A DNA stretch of 64,000 bases from an uncultured Prevotellaceae bacterium. GTDB lineage: Bacteria > Bacteroidota > Bacteroidia > Bacteroidales > Bacteroidaceae. The stretch lies in contig ONTS01000003.1 of assembly GCA_900320845.1 (NCBI GenBank), positions 1 through 64,000 on the forward strand, in the 5' to 3' direction. Position numbers and translations under genes: made by a program. Under the pieces are notes generated by a model that had not been told where the DNA came from, did not search any database, and saw only the letters and a program-made list of their open reading frames with translations. This document shows positions 53,817-62,747 of this stretch, piece by piece (within the stretch, counting starts at the first letter, position 1; each line of letters begins with the position of its first letter).

Positions 53817-53890
53817 CAATATCAGTGATTTTGGTATGCAATATCAGTGATTTTGATATGCAATATCAGTGATTTTACTTTCCCGTTGTT
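53817..53890. repeat. Three tandem 22-bp repeats
   Basis: CAATATCAGTGATTTTG begins at 53817 and 53839, and CAATATCAGTGATTTT followed by A begins at 53861, exactly 22 bases apart. Then comes CTTTCCCGTTGTTCC. The same core and nearly the same right flank occur at 3331-3382. Bases 53655-53816 and 53891-53990 show no other clear feature. Confidence 0.8.
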
Positions 53891-53991
53891 CCCTTATGTC
53901 GCACCAAACGGGATGGAGAGTACTGCAAAAGGGAACTGTTGCAGAATGAAAAAGAGGCTTGAAACAGCAAGAAATGCCGTAAAAATTAGGC

Positions 53992-54016
53992 GGTAAGAAA
54001 AGAGTTCTTACCTTTG
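53992..54016 (+). promoter_or_regulatory. Inverted repeat overlapping the endonuclease promoter
   Basis: GGTAAGAA (53992-53999) and TTCTTACC (54005-54012) form a perfect 8-bp dyad with a 5-base spacer. The right arm overlaps TACCTTTG (54009-54016), the probable -7 element, so a protein bound here would block transcription. Confidence 0.5.
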
Positions 54017-54030
54017 CATGGTTAAACTAT

Positions 54031-55770
54031 TTGAAAATGAAAAAGAGAATACTTATTTTGGCAGCTTTCATTGTAGCCATTCTCCCTGCCTTTGCGCAAG
54101 GTCCCAACAATACCGAGTACTATTATGTTAGTGCAAACGGCAAGAGCGGTTCTGCATTGAAGACGGCATTGTTCAAAATCATCAAGGTTACCCAAAAGGA
54201 TGTGCAAAGCTATGATGGGCTCATCGATGCTTATCGTAGTACCGATACGCGTGCCGACGGCTTTGTCCGCGACTGGTATTCAAACGCAACGAAGTATGAA
54301 CACGACAAAGATAAGGCTGGCTCCTACAGCAAAGAAGGCGACTGCTACAACCGCGAGCATCTTATTCCGCAGAGTTGGTTCGGCAAGGCAAGCCCCATGC
54401 GTAGCGACCTCTTCCATGTGGTGCCTACCGACGGCTATGTCAACAACATGCGTGGCAGCTATCCGCTCGGCGAAGTGGGTGAAGTGGATTATCAGTCTGC
54501 CAACGGCTACAGCAAGCGCGGAAAGTCTAAGCGCAGCGGATATACAGGTACTGTCTTCGAGCCCAACGACGAGGTGAAGGGTGATATTGCCCGTGCCTAT
54601 TTCTATTTTGTTACCTGCTACGAAGACAAGATAAAGGACATGACGTCAAGCGGAGAGTCCGACAAAGTGTTTGACGGCAAAACATATCCAAGTCTCACCT
54701 CTTGGGTGATCGACATGATGATAGAGTGGTCAGCCCAAGACCCTGTCGATGATGTGGAGTTGTCACGCAATAACTCTGTGCAGAAGAAGCAGAGCAACCG
54801 CAATCCCTTTGTAGACTATCCCGGACTGGAGGAATACATCTGGGGCAGCAAGCAGAATGTGCCCTTCGACTACACCCAGGGCGGCGGCTCCATCAGCACC
54901 ATTCAGAAACCCTCCTTCTCGCCTGCCGGCGGTGTGTACAGCGCAACACAGACGGTGACACTTGCCACCGCCACAGAGGGAGCGTCCATCTACTACACCA
55001 TTGATGGCTCCACACCCACGGCATCGACAGGAAAACTCTACAGCACCCCGCTTACCATCAATCAAACCACCACGGTGAAGGCTGTGGCAGTGAAGGAAAG
55101 TGCTACCAGTCAGATAGCAACAGCGCAGTACATCATCAACACCGGTGGTGGCGGCGAAACCCAAGAAGGCACCTACCGCAAGATAACCACCATGAACGAA
55201 TGGGAGGACGGCAAGGAGTATCTGCTTGTGTATGAGACAAGTGCTACCGCAGGCAAGGCGTTCAATGGCGTTGACGGCAACCGCCGCGGCACCAATAGCG
55301 ATGTAACTATCAACGACGGACTGATAGACCTGGCATACAATCAGCAGTCAGCCGCACCGCTACGCATGGAAAAGGTAGGCTCCAACTACACCATGTTCGA
55401 CACCAAGAACAACACCTATCTTGCCCTGACATCCAAATCCAATGCCCTCGACACCTCCAATGATCCTACATCAGGCAACGCCCAGTGGACGATGCGCTTC
55501 GACGGTGGCGACGTAATGCTGAGCAACGCGGCATTGGGCGACTACACCTTATATTATAATGCCAGTGCCAACATCTTCCGTTGCTACAGCAATGCGCAGA
55601 AGTCGGTAGCCATCTTCAAGACCACCGCCACTACAACCGATATCAGGACCATCAACGACACCGTGAAAGCTGACGGCGCATGGTACACGCTGTCGGGTCA
55701 GCGTCTGTCGGGCAAACCCACTCAGCGGGGCATATATATTAAAGGTGGTAAGAAAGTGGCAGTGAAATGA
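54031..55770 (+). CDS. Secreted endonuclease I with chitobiase-like domain and sorting tail
   Basis: The start at 54031 gives MKMKKRIL; the ATG at 54037 gives MKKRILILAAFIVAILPAFAQ, an equally good signal peptide. The 579-aa protein has an endonuclease I (NucM/Dns) domain at about 25-275, with CYNREHLIPQSWF carrying the catalytic His and DLFHVVPTDGYVNNMRGSYPLG. A chitobiase/hexosaminidase C-terminal-like beta domain follows (about 290-370; SATQTVTLATATEGASIYYTIDG), then a lectin-like domain, and the tail WYTLSGQRLSGKPTQRGIYI with GGKKVAVK. It probably degrades extracellular DNA for nutrients or escape from neutrophil nets (inference). Confidence 0.88.
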   Translation: MKMKKRILILAAFIVAILPAFAQGPNNTEYYYVSANGKSGSALKTALFKIIKVTQKDVQSYDGLIDAYRSTDTRADGFVRDWYSNATKYEHDKDKAGSYSKEGDCYNREHLIPQSWFGKASPMRSDLFHVVPTDGYVNNMRGSYPLGEVGEVDYQSANGYSKRGKSKRSGYTGTVFEPNDEVKGDIARAYFYFVTCYEDKIKDMTSSGESDKVFDGKTYPSLTSWVIDMMIEWSAQDPVDDVELSRNNSVQKKQSNRNPFVDYPGLEEYIWGSKQNVPFDYTQGGGSISTIQKPSFSPAGGVYSATQTVTLATATEGASIYYTIDGSTPTASTGKLYSTPLTINQTTTVKAVAVKESATSQIATAQYIINTGGGGETQEGTYRKITTMNEWEDGKEYLLVYETSATAGKAFNGVDGNRRGTNSDVTINDGLIDLAYNQQSAAPLRMEKVGSNYTMFDTKNNTYLALTSKSNALDTSNDPTSGNAQWTMRFDGGDVMLSNAALGDYTLYYNASANIFRCYSNAQKSVAIFKTTATTTDIRTINDTVKADGAWYTLSGQRLSGKPTQRGIYIKGGKKVAVK

Positions 55771-55802
55771 TACTCGCCTTCCACATAGGACAACAGCATT
55801 AG

Positions 55803-58800
55803 ATGAACATACAACAACTGTTCTATAAACAAGAATTAAGCAGTCTGCGGCAATGGTTGTCGCAGACTGCTTCTGCTTCGTTCACACTGCATGGTCTGTC
55901 GGGCTCTTCCGCCGCTGTGGCTGTGGCAAGCCTTGTTGACAGTCTGCCCTCTGTGACGCTCCTGTTGCTGAACGATGAGGACGAGGCTGCCTACTTCTAC
56001 AATGACCTGCGTACGCTTACCGCACAACATGCCGACAGCGATGTGCTCTTCTTTCCTACGCCCAACCGCAAGGCTTCGCGTATGGGACAGCGCGACACTG
56101 CCAACATCATCCTGCGCACGGAGGTGATAGGTAAGCTGGTGGAGCCCAACGGCCGCATGATAGTGGTGAGCTACCCCGAAGCTCTTGCCGAAGCCGTGCC
56201 CACGCAGCACACAGCCACCGAGAACACCATGCCACTGCGCACCGGCGACGAGGTGAACATGTCGCAGCTCACGCAACGACTGGACAGCATGGGCTTCGTA
56301 GAGACCGACTATGTGTACGAGCCCGGCCAGTATGCCGTGCGCGGAAGCATCGTCGACATCTACTCCTTCACCTCCGAATGGCCTCTGCGCATTGACTTCT
56401 TCGGTGACGAGGTGGACAGCATACGCACCTTTGAGGTGCAGAGTCAGCTCTCGCGCGACAAGCTGGAGCATGTCAATATTGCCGCTGCCGAAGATACGCT
56501 GACTACTCAGACCACGCATTTCCTGCACCTGCTGCCCGATGTGACGCTGATAGTGGAACGCGACGCCGATTATGTGTGGCGCAAGATGCAGCCTACGGCG
56601 CCTGTCGATGCCGCCGATGTCGAGCTGTTGCCCCGCTGGCAGCACTTCGCCCACCTGCACATGCCCATCGCCAAGGGTGACGACGGAGAACAAGGACGTA
56701 CCGCCGGCACACGACGCCGACAGAAGAAGGAAGAGAACAGCATCAGTTTCGACATCTCGCCACAGCCGTTGCTGCATAAGAATATGACGCTGCTGCGCGA
56801 AATGCTCGACGACTACCTACACCAGCGTGGCTACAAGCTCATACTGCTGGCGGAAAGCAGAAAACAGATAGAGCGAATTACCGAGATTGTCAACGCCGAA
56901 GCCACACGCGAGAGTGACCGTTTCAGTCTGCGTGCCATGGAGCTGACGCTGCACGAGGGATTTATAGACCACCGTCGCAAACTGTGCGTGCTGACCGACC
57001 ACCAGATATTCGACCGTTTCCATAAGTATGGCTTGCGTTCGGACATCGCACGGCAAGGAAAGATGGCGCTGACGCTGCGCGAAATCAAGGAACTGGACAT
57101 CGGCGACTTCCTGGTGCATATTGATTTCGGCATCGGTAAGTTCGGCGGTCTTGTCCGTGTTCCCACCGACGACAGCTATCAGGAAATGATACGCATCGTA
57201 TATCAGCGCGGCGACACGGTAGACGTGTCCATCCACAACCTATATAAGATATCCAAATACCGTCGTAGCGATACGGGTGAGCCTCCGCGGCTCTCCACCC
57301 TCGGCACAGGAGCCTGGGAACGCATGAAGGAGCGCACCAAGCAGCGCATGAAAGACATTGCGCGCGACCTTATTCGCCTTTATGCCAAGCGCCGTAAGGA
57401 ACAGGGGTTCGCCTTTAGTGCCGACTCATTCCTGCAACATGAGCTGGAAGCGTCGTTCCGCTACGAAGATACACCCGACCAACTCACCACTACCGCTGAC
57501 GTCAAGGCTGACATGGAGAGCTGTCGGCCCATGGACCGACTCATCTGCGGCGATGTGGGCTTCGGAAAGACCGAGATAGCTGTGCGCGCCGCCTTCAAAG
57601 CTGCCGTCGACGGCAAGCAGGTGGCTGTGCTCGTGCCCACGACGGTGCTGTGCATGCAGCACTATCATACCTTCGCCGAGCGTCTGCGCGACATGCCTGT
57701 GCGTGTAGACTACCTCTCAAGGGCACGAACAGCACGCCAGGTGAAGATGATACTGGAAGACCTGAAGGCTGGAAAGATAGACATCCTCATAGGAACACAT
57801 AAGCTGACGGGTAAACAGGTGGAGTGGAAAGACCTCGGTCTGCTCATTATCGACGAGGAACAGAAGTTCGGTGTGGCAGTGAAGGAAAAGCTGCGCCAGC
57901 TGAGAGCCAACGTCGACACGCTCACCCTGTCGGCAACTCCTATCCCCCGCACGTTGCAGTTCTCCTTGATGGGAGCGCGCGATATGAGCGTGATGCGCAC
58001 ACCGCCGCCCAACCGTTATCCCATATATACCGAACTTATCACCTTTCAGCCCGAAATCATTGCCGACGTGGTGCGCGACGAGATGAGCCGCAACGGACAA
58101 GTGTTCTTCGTGAACAACCGTATCAACGGTCTGGAGGAGATAGCCCGCATGCTACACCGTCATATTCCTGAAGCGCGCGTTGCCATAGCACACGGACAGA
58201 TGGCTCCCACGCTGCTGGAAAACATACTGTTGGCGTTCATCCGGCATGAGTTCGACGTGCTGTTGTCTACCACCATCATAGAAAACGGCATCGACATTCC
58301 TAATGCGAACACCATTATCATCAATGGTGCGCACCAGTTCGGCCTGAGCGACCTGCATCAGATGCGCGGTAGGGTAGGGCGCGCCAACAGAAAGGCGTAC
58401 TGTTACCTCGTGGCACCGCCCAAAGACCTGCTATCGACGGAGACGCGTCGCCGTCTGGAGGCTCTGGAGACCTTCGCCGAACTGGGAAGCGGCTTTAATA
58501 TAGCCTTGCAGGACCTCGACATACGCGGCGCCGGCAACCTGCTCGGGGCTGAACAGAGCGGATTTATTGAAGACCTGGGCTATGATACCTATCAGAAGAT
58601 ACTGTCGCAGGCTATGCGCGAGCTACGCGAGGAGGAACATATAGCTTTGCCTACACAGCAACAGTCGACAGATGCGGTACCGACAGGAGCGTGGACCGAC
58701 GACTGCACGATAGAGAGCGACCTCGCTATGTTTCTGCCCGACAACTATGTGCCCGGCAGCAGCGAACGCCTGTTGCTCTATCGGGAGCTGCAAGACATGG

Positions 58801-59153
58801 ATACCGACAGTCAGCTGGAAGGGTTCAGGCAACGTCTGCACGACCGTTTCGGCGAGATACCCCGTGAAGGACAACAACTGCTGAACGTGGTGAAGCTCAG
58901 AAGGCTGGGAAAGAAGCTGGCATGTGAGAAGATAGTGCTGAAGAACGGTCGTATGCAGCTGCAGTTTGTCAGCAATATGTCGAGTCCGTACTACAACAGC
59001 CCACTCTTCGGGCGTGTGATTGACTATGCTACGGCCAATATAAATCGTTGTCTGTTTAAGGAAACCGGCGACAAGCGTATGATATTGATAGGTCAGGTGC
59101 GCGACACCGATTCTGCGCTGGCGATACTGCAGGAACTGCTCGGTGAAGCATGA
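55803..59153 (+). CDS. mfd: Transcription-repair coupling factor
   Basis: The 1116-aa protein removes stalled RNA polymerase and recruits UvrA. A UvrB-like N-terminal part runs to about 350. The RNA-polymerase-interacting CarD-like domain is near 430-500 (IGDFLVHIDFGIGKFGGLV). RecG-like helicase motifs follow: Walker A CGDVGFGKTE (about 582), IDEEQKFGV (about 683), LSATPIPRT, then QMRGRVGRANRKAYCYL. The TRCF C-terminal domain is present. An insert near 285-305 (GEQGRTAGTRRRQKKEEN) looks like a charged linker. It begins 32 bases after the endonuclease gene, but no functional link is implied. Confidence 0.95.
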   Translation: MNIQQLFYKQELSSLRQWLSQTASASFTLHGLSGSSAAVAVASLVDSLPSVTLLLLNDEDEAAYFYNDLRTLTAQHADSDVLFFPTPNRKASRMGQRDTANIILRTEVIGKLVEPNGRMIVVSYPEALAEAVPTQHTATENTMPLRTGDEVNMSQLTQRLDSMGFVETDYVYEPGQYAVRGSIVDIYSFTSEWPLRIDFFGDEVDSIRTFEVQSQLSRDKLEHVNIAAAEDTLTTQTTHFLHLLPDVTLIVERDADYVWRKMQPTAPVDAADVELLPRWQHFAHLHMPIAKGDDGEQGRTAGTRRRQKKEENSISFDISPQPLLHKNMTLLREMLDDYLHQRGYKLILLAESRKQIERITEIVNAEATRESDRFSLRAMELTLHEGFIDHRRKLCVLTDHQIFDRFHKYGLRSDIARQGKMALTLREIKELDIGDFLVHIDFGIGKFGGLVRVPTDDSYQEMIRIVYQRGDTVDVSIHNLYKISKYRRSDTGEPPRLSTLGTGAWERMKERTKQRMKDIARDLIRLYAKRRKEQGFAFSADSFLQHELEASFRYEDTPDQLTTTADVKADMESCRPMDRLICGDVGFGKTEIAVRAAFKAAVDGKQVAVLVPTTVLCMQHYHTFAERLRDMPVRVDYLSRARTARQVKMILEDLKAGKIDILIGTHKLTGKQVEWKDLGLLIIDEEQKFGVAVKEKLRQLRANVDTLTLSATPIPRTLQFSLMGARDMSVMRTPPPNRYPIYTELITFQPEIIADVVRDEMSRNGQVFFVNNRINGLEEIARMLHRHIPEARVAIAHGQMAPTLLENILLAFIRHEFDVLLSTTIIENGIDIPNANTIIINGAHQFGLSDLHQMRGRVGRANRKAYCYLVAPPKDLLSTETRRRLEALETFAELGSGFNIALQDLDIRGAGNLLGAEQSGFIEDLGYDTYQKILSQAMRELREEEHIALPTQQQSTDAVPTGAWTDDCTIESDLAMFLPDNYVPGSSERLLLYRELQDMDTDSQLEGFRQRLHDRFGEIPREGQQLLNVVKLRRLGKKLACEKIVLKNGRMQLQFVSNMSSPYYNSPLFGRVIDYATANINRCLFKETGDKRMILIGQVRDTDSALAILQELLGEA

Positions 59154-59355
59154 TGAGGTGACGGCGTGGCGATGATGCAGCACCGGTGTGCTGTCGATGC
59201 CCGCCCATCGTTCAATGCCGGCAGGACGGCAGAACAACTTCTACATGATAGCTCACCGATGGTAATCCGATAGCAGAATACCCTTGACAGAACCGCCTCT
59301 CAGTTCAGTACCGGCAACGAGGGGGTAGGGCAAGGTGTGGGGCACAAGAAAAACA

Positions 59356-59389
59356 AAAAAGGAATTTCCCGTTGGAGAAATTCCTTTTT
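59356..59389. terminator. Bidirectional terminator
   Basis: AAAAAGGAATTTC (59356-59368) and GAAATTCCTTTTT (59377-59389) pair perfectly over 13 bp, with A/T runs at both edges. It lies between convergent mfd and the small secreted protein gene. Confidence 0.88.
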
Positions 59390-59411
59390 GTTTTGAGCCT
59401 GATGGTGCAGC

Positions 59412-59729
59412 TTACTTTACTTCAGCTTCCCATGAAGTGGTAGCTGTTGACGCAGATGAAGACTGTCTTGCATCGGTTTTCTTTTGCTGTGGATTGCTGT
59501 TGGGACGTGCAGGTCTCTTCGACTTTGCCTTGTTGCAGCAGCTGTTGCTTTTGCTTGAATGCTTGTTGGCTGAACTTTTGGTGTTGGGCTTGTCCTTCTC
59601 GGCTTTGTCCTTAGGTGTCACAATGGTAGAAGGAGTTTTTGAAGCAGTTGTAACCGACTGAGCCTTTGCAGTTGTGGAAAAACTCATTGCAGCAACAAAA
59701 AGTACTGCGCTAATCATTAATTTTTTCAT
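59412..59729 (-). CDS. Small secreted Lys/Ser/Thr-rich protein
   Basis: The 105-aa protein has signal peptide MKKLMISAVLFVAAMSFSTTAKAQ. The rest is low-complexity and basic: Lys, Ser, Thr, Asn and Pro dominate, with a lone CC pair (SNSCCNKAKSKRPARPN). It is predicted disordered, with no known domain. It is a single-gene unit with its own terminator at 59356. The role could be envelope or nucleic-acid binding, but that is a guess. Confidence 0.6.
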   Translation of the reverse strand: MKKLMISAVLFVAAMSFSTTAKAQSVTTASKTPSTIVTPKDKAEKDKPNTKSSANKHSSKSNSCCNKAKSKRPARPNSNPQQKKTDARQSSSASTATTSWEAEVK

Positions 59730-59786
59730 AATTGTAGAGGTTTGTTGGTTAGTTAATTAGGATTATGGTGTTGCAAATATACTCTA

Positions 59787-60668
59787 TTATTTGTAAATTC
59801 TTGCTGTATGGTTAACTGTTTTTTTGCTTATTCCTTTTGAGCGTTGGATGATGTCGTCGTTTATGGAGTATTGTTTAGGCTTGTTGTATTTTCTTTTTAT
59901 AGCGCGGAGGACGAATTTGGCGTGTTGTAAGACGGTGGTTGTCAGTCCGTAGTGCTTGCACATGATGCGGAATCTTTCCTTGAGAGATGCCTTGTGGTTT
60001 CGTGTTGTCGTTCCCTGTTCCAGGTAGTGGGCTACGACTTGCAGCATGTTGATGTTGTGTGCTTGCATTTTCTCTGCCTTTTGCAGTATGCGTATGCACC
60101 AATCGACGTCGGCAGAGAAACGATACTGTAGGTCATAGGGTGTGTCTTTTGCTATGTCGGTGCGTGCATAGAAAGCCTGATGGCACACGGTCATTCCCTG
60201 CTTGAAGGATCTGCTGTCGAGGCTTTGCGGTGTCTGGAGATGTCTTTTCCCGATGATGGCTCCGTTGTCGTCGGTGATGAGCGTGTCGCCGTAGATGACT
60301 GCGGGCTGTTGGTGCCCCGTCTGTTCTTCGGCAGCCGCCGCAATGCGTTGTAGCGTGCCGCAGTCGTGTAGCGTATCGCCGGCATTGAGGAAGCACACAT
60401 AGTCTCCCTGTGCCATTGCGAGGCCTTTGTTCATGGCGTCGTAGATGCCTTTGTCGGGTTGTGATACGACGACGATGTCGTGTCCGTTGTGTGCCTGTTC
60501 TGTCTGTTGCTCGTATTGGCGTACCAACTGCAGCGTGTTGTCGGTCGATGCTCCGTCAACGATGATGTGTTGCACCGTTGTCAGCGTCTGTTGCAGTACG
60601 CTTTGCAGGGTGCGCTCAATGGTGTCGGCAGCATTGTAGCACACGGTGATGATGGAGATGTGTGTCAT
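59787..60668 (-). CDS. Family 2 glycosyltransferase
   Basis: The ATG at 60668 (MTHISIITVCYNAADTIERT) is used because it starts the GT-A fold and overlaps the upstream gene's stop by 4 bases; the longer frame has no family match. The 293-aa enzyme has the nucleotide-sugar motifs IIVDGASTDNTL, DKGIYDAMNKGLAMAQGDYVCFLNAGD (DXD-like) and FSADVDWCIRI. This subgroup resembles colanic-acid WcaA/WcaE-like transferases. It probably adds a sugar to a surface polysaccharide; acceptor unknown. Translationally coupled to the GT4 gene. Confidence 0.88.
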   Translation of the reverse strand: MTHISIITVCYNAADTIERTLQSVLQQTLTTVQHIIVDGASTDNTLQLVRQYEQQTEQAHNGHDIVVVSQPDKGIYDAMNKGLAMAQGDYVCFLNAGDTLHDCGTLQRIAAAAEEQTGHQQPAVIYGDTLITDDNGAIIGKRHLQTPQSLDSRSFKQGMTVCHQAFYARTDIAKDTPYDLQYRFSADVDWCIRILQKAEKMQAHNINMLQVVAHYLEQGTTTRNHKASLKERFRIMCKHYGLTTTVLQHAKFVLRAIKRKYNKPKQYSINDDIIQRSKGISKKTVNHTARIYK

Positions 60669-61954
60669 TGTTCGAGCAACAGTTGTTCGTATTGTTGGAT
60701 GTAGAGCCCTGCCACGTGTTGGTGTGCGTAGGTGGTATGTACCTTTTCGAGTGCGTTGGCAGACAGTTGTGTGCGGTTGGCTTCGTAGAGCATCCATTGC
60801 AGTCCTGCCGCCATGTCGTCGGTGTCGACCTGTACGCTGCCATTGTCGAAGTCGGCATGGGCCACATAGCCACTTTTCAGGTGATCGATCATCTCAGGTA
60901 TACCTCCGATATTGAATCCTACGCACGGCACTCCACACGCCATAGCCTCCATGATGGTGTTGGGCAAGTTGTCTTCGGTAGATGGCAGTACGAAGATGTC
61001 GGCAGCGTTGTAGGCGTTGATGATGTCGTTGGCCTGTGCGAGATATCCGAGGCAATGCGTCTTGAGCGGCAGCTGGGTTATCAGGTTGTCGGCTTTGCCA
61101 CCGAGCAGTACTACCTCAGTATTGTTTTTGGTCTGCGGGTTGACTTCGCACAGCTTGTTGAGGGCTGCGGTGAGGTGGTGCATTCCTTTTCTGGGGTCGC
61201 TGACACTTTGCGCCACGAAGAGTATGAGTTGCTTGTCGTCAGGCAGGTTGAGCCTTCTTCTTGCGAGCTGCTTATCCTGTTTTCTGAACAGATGGGTGTT
61301 GATGGTGTTAGGGATGCTTGCCACCTGATGTCTGCCTATGAGCGCACTCTTCTCCGCCTGTTGCGCAAGCCATTTGCTGCAAGTGACAAATCGCAGTGCG
61401 TGGGCATTGTTGTATATCTCCTTTTTACGTTGCCAGCACTTCTTGGCAAACCTATAGAACGGCTGATGCAGGTCTTCCTGCGGGCATTTGGTGCATGCTG
61501 TCTGTGCTTGTGTGCATCCTCGGGTGTAGTGACAGATGGCTGTGAGCGCCCACATGTCGTGCATGGTCCATACGACGGGCTTTCCTGTCTGCAGAATCTT
61601 GTTGATTCCTTTGAGGGAGAGCATGCCTTGGCAAGTCCAATGTATGTGAATGATGTCTGCCTCCTCGAATGCCTGCGTCTCGGTGACGTCGTATCCCGTG
61701 TTGGCGATGGACGTTGCAAAGAGCTGTTTTCTACTACCCTTGTGTGCACAGCAAATGGTCAGACGCTCGAGGGCTTTACGCCATTTGTTAGCGGTGTCGT
61801 TTCCTACGGGAATGACGTAGGGTGACTGACTCTTACGGCTCAGTACCATCATTTTTGTTTTCACTCCGTTGTTGTTCAGTGCTTCCGCCAGTCGGTGTGC
61901 GGCAATGGCAGCTCCTCCGTTCAGGTCGTATGTGCTGAGGATAAGTACATTCAT
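60665..61954 (-). CDS. Family 4 glycosyltransferase
   Basis: The 429-aa GT-B enzyme has an N-terminal Rossmann start (MNVLILSTYDLNGGAAIAAHRLAEAL) and the glycine-rich acceptor loop. The C-terminal donor motif STEDNLPNTIMEAMACGVPC plus VGFNIGGIPEMI holds the E-x7-E glutamates. A Cys-rich segment (HYTRGCTQAQTACTKCPQE) resembles that in colanic-acid WcaC-like enzymes. Its last codon overlaps the GT2 start. Together they look like a two-gene surface-glycan module without other polysaccharide genes nearby. Confidence 0.88.
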   Translation of the reverse strand: MNVLILSTYDLNGGAAIAAHRLAEALNNNGVKTKMMVLSRKSQSPYVIPVGNDTANKWRKALERLTICCAHKGSRKQLFATSIANTGYDVTETQAFEEADIIHIHWTCQGMLSLKGINKILQTGKPVVWTMHDMWALTAICHYTRGCTQAQTACTKCPQEDLHQPFYRFAKKCWQRKKEIYNNAHALRFVTCSKWLAQQAEKSALIGRHQVASIPNTINTHLFRKQDKQLARRRLNLPDDKQLILFVAQSVSDPRKGMHHLTAALNKLCEVNPQTKNNTEVVLLGGKADNLITQLPLKTHCLGYLAQANDIINAYNAADIFVLPSTEDNLPNTIMEAMACGVPCVGFNIGGIPEMIDHLKSGYVAHADFDNGSVQVDTDDMAAGLQWMLYEANRTQLSANALEKVHTTYAHQHVAGLYIQQYEQLLLEQ

Positions 61955-62052
61955 AGCGAGCAGTTGTGTGTATATATAAAAAGGAGATTGAGTGCAAATG
62001 TAGTGAAAAAAGCGCAGAGTGGTGCTTTATTCAGTGAGAATTGTTGTAATTG

Positions 62053-62084
62053 TTTGTAAGGTTGCAGTAAAGATGCTACCTTTG
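62053..62084 (+). promoter_or_regulatory. Promoter of the 165-aa lipoprotein gene
   Basis: TTTG (62053-62056), a 20-base gap and TACCTTTG (62077-62084) are present. The leader is about 15-20 nt. Confidence 0.6.
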
Positions 62085-62106
62085 CGGTGAACCAAAATTA
62101 TAACTT

Positions 62107-62604
62107 ATGCGTTACAAATCATTCTTTTTAAGTTTGTGTGCAGCAGTGTTGATGCTGTCGGCGTTTACCTCCTGTCAGGATAAGGACGAGCGTTTGGCTT
62201 ACTATCTGGACGGCATCTGGGAGGGTTACATTGTAAATGGTACCGATAATTACGATGCTACGATAGAGTTTGTTCAAGAAGGTTTCTATGACAACTACGG
62301 TTATGGATACGAATGGGACAACGGATGGAGCCACGGCCGCACTACCCGTACTTATTTTGAGTGGTATGTGCAGAACCGCTGCATCTACATCCACTATGAG
62401 GACATGCCTCGCGGCTCGTATATCATTATGGACTACGAGCGTCTGCCTCGCTCCTCAGCTGAGGGTGTGATGCTGGTAGGCTCATTCCTGGACGACTATA
62501 GCGGCGAGTGGCTTGCCGACTTCCGTCTACAGAAGGTGCGCAACCACGACGACTACTACGGCAAGGAAGGTGCATTCGACAAGGATGCTATCATCCCCGA
62601 CTGA
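62107..62604 (+). CDS. Hypothetical lipoprotein, Tyr/Asp-rich
   Basis: The 165-aa protein has a lipoprotein signal (MRYKSFFLSLCAAVLMLSAFTSC). The rest is beta-rich and full of Tyr, Asp and Trp (LAYYLDGIWEGYIVNGTDNY, FYDNYGYGYEWDNGWSHGRT). It resembles small lipocalin-like Bacteroidota lipoproteins, but I do not recognise the family. It is a monocistronic unit with its own promoter and terminator. Confidence 0.65.
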   Translation: MRYKSFFLSLCAAVLMLSAFTSCQDKDERLAYYLDGIWEGYIVNGTDNYDATIEFVQEGFYDNYGYGYEWDNGWSHGRTTRTYFEWYVQNRCIYIHYEDMPRGSYIIMDYERLPRSSAEGVMLVGSFLDDYSGEWLADFRLQKVRNHDDYYGKEGAFDKDAIIPD

Positions 62605-62645
62605 TGAGTGTCGGCACATAGTGCCTCGTCAATGACATAAAAAAG

Positions 62646-62690
62646 CGGTGTCCTCTCTTTTACTGGTGAGAGGACACCGTTGTCTTTTTC
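62646..62690 (+). terminator. Terminator after the lipoprotein gene
   Basis: CGGTGTCCTCTC (62646-62657) and GAGAGGACACCG (62668-62679) form a perfect 12-bp stem followed by TTGTCTTTTTC. Confidence 0.85.
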
Positions 62691-62747
62691 TGCCGGTAGG
62701 GCTATCTCGGTCACGGGTGGCGTCGCGAGGCATGTTGAACTGTCGTG

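Noticed and set aside
60662..61825. 387-aa plus-strand ORF antisense to the GT4 gene
   Set aside because: The minus-strand frame is a clear glycosyltransferase; the plus frame is Val/Cys/Leu-rich without domains.
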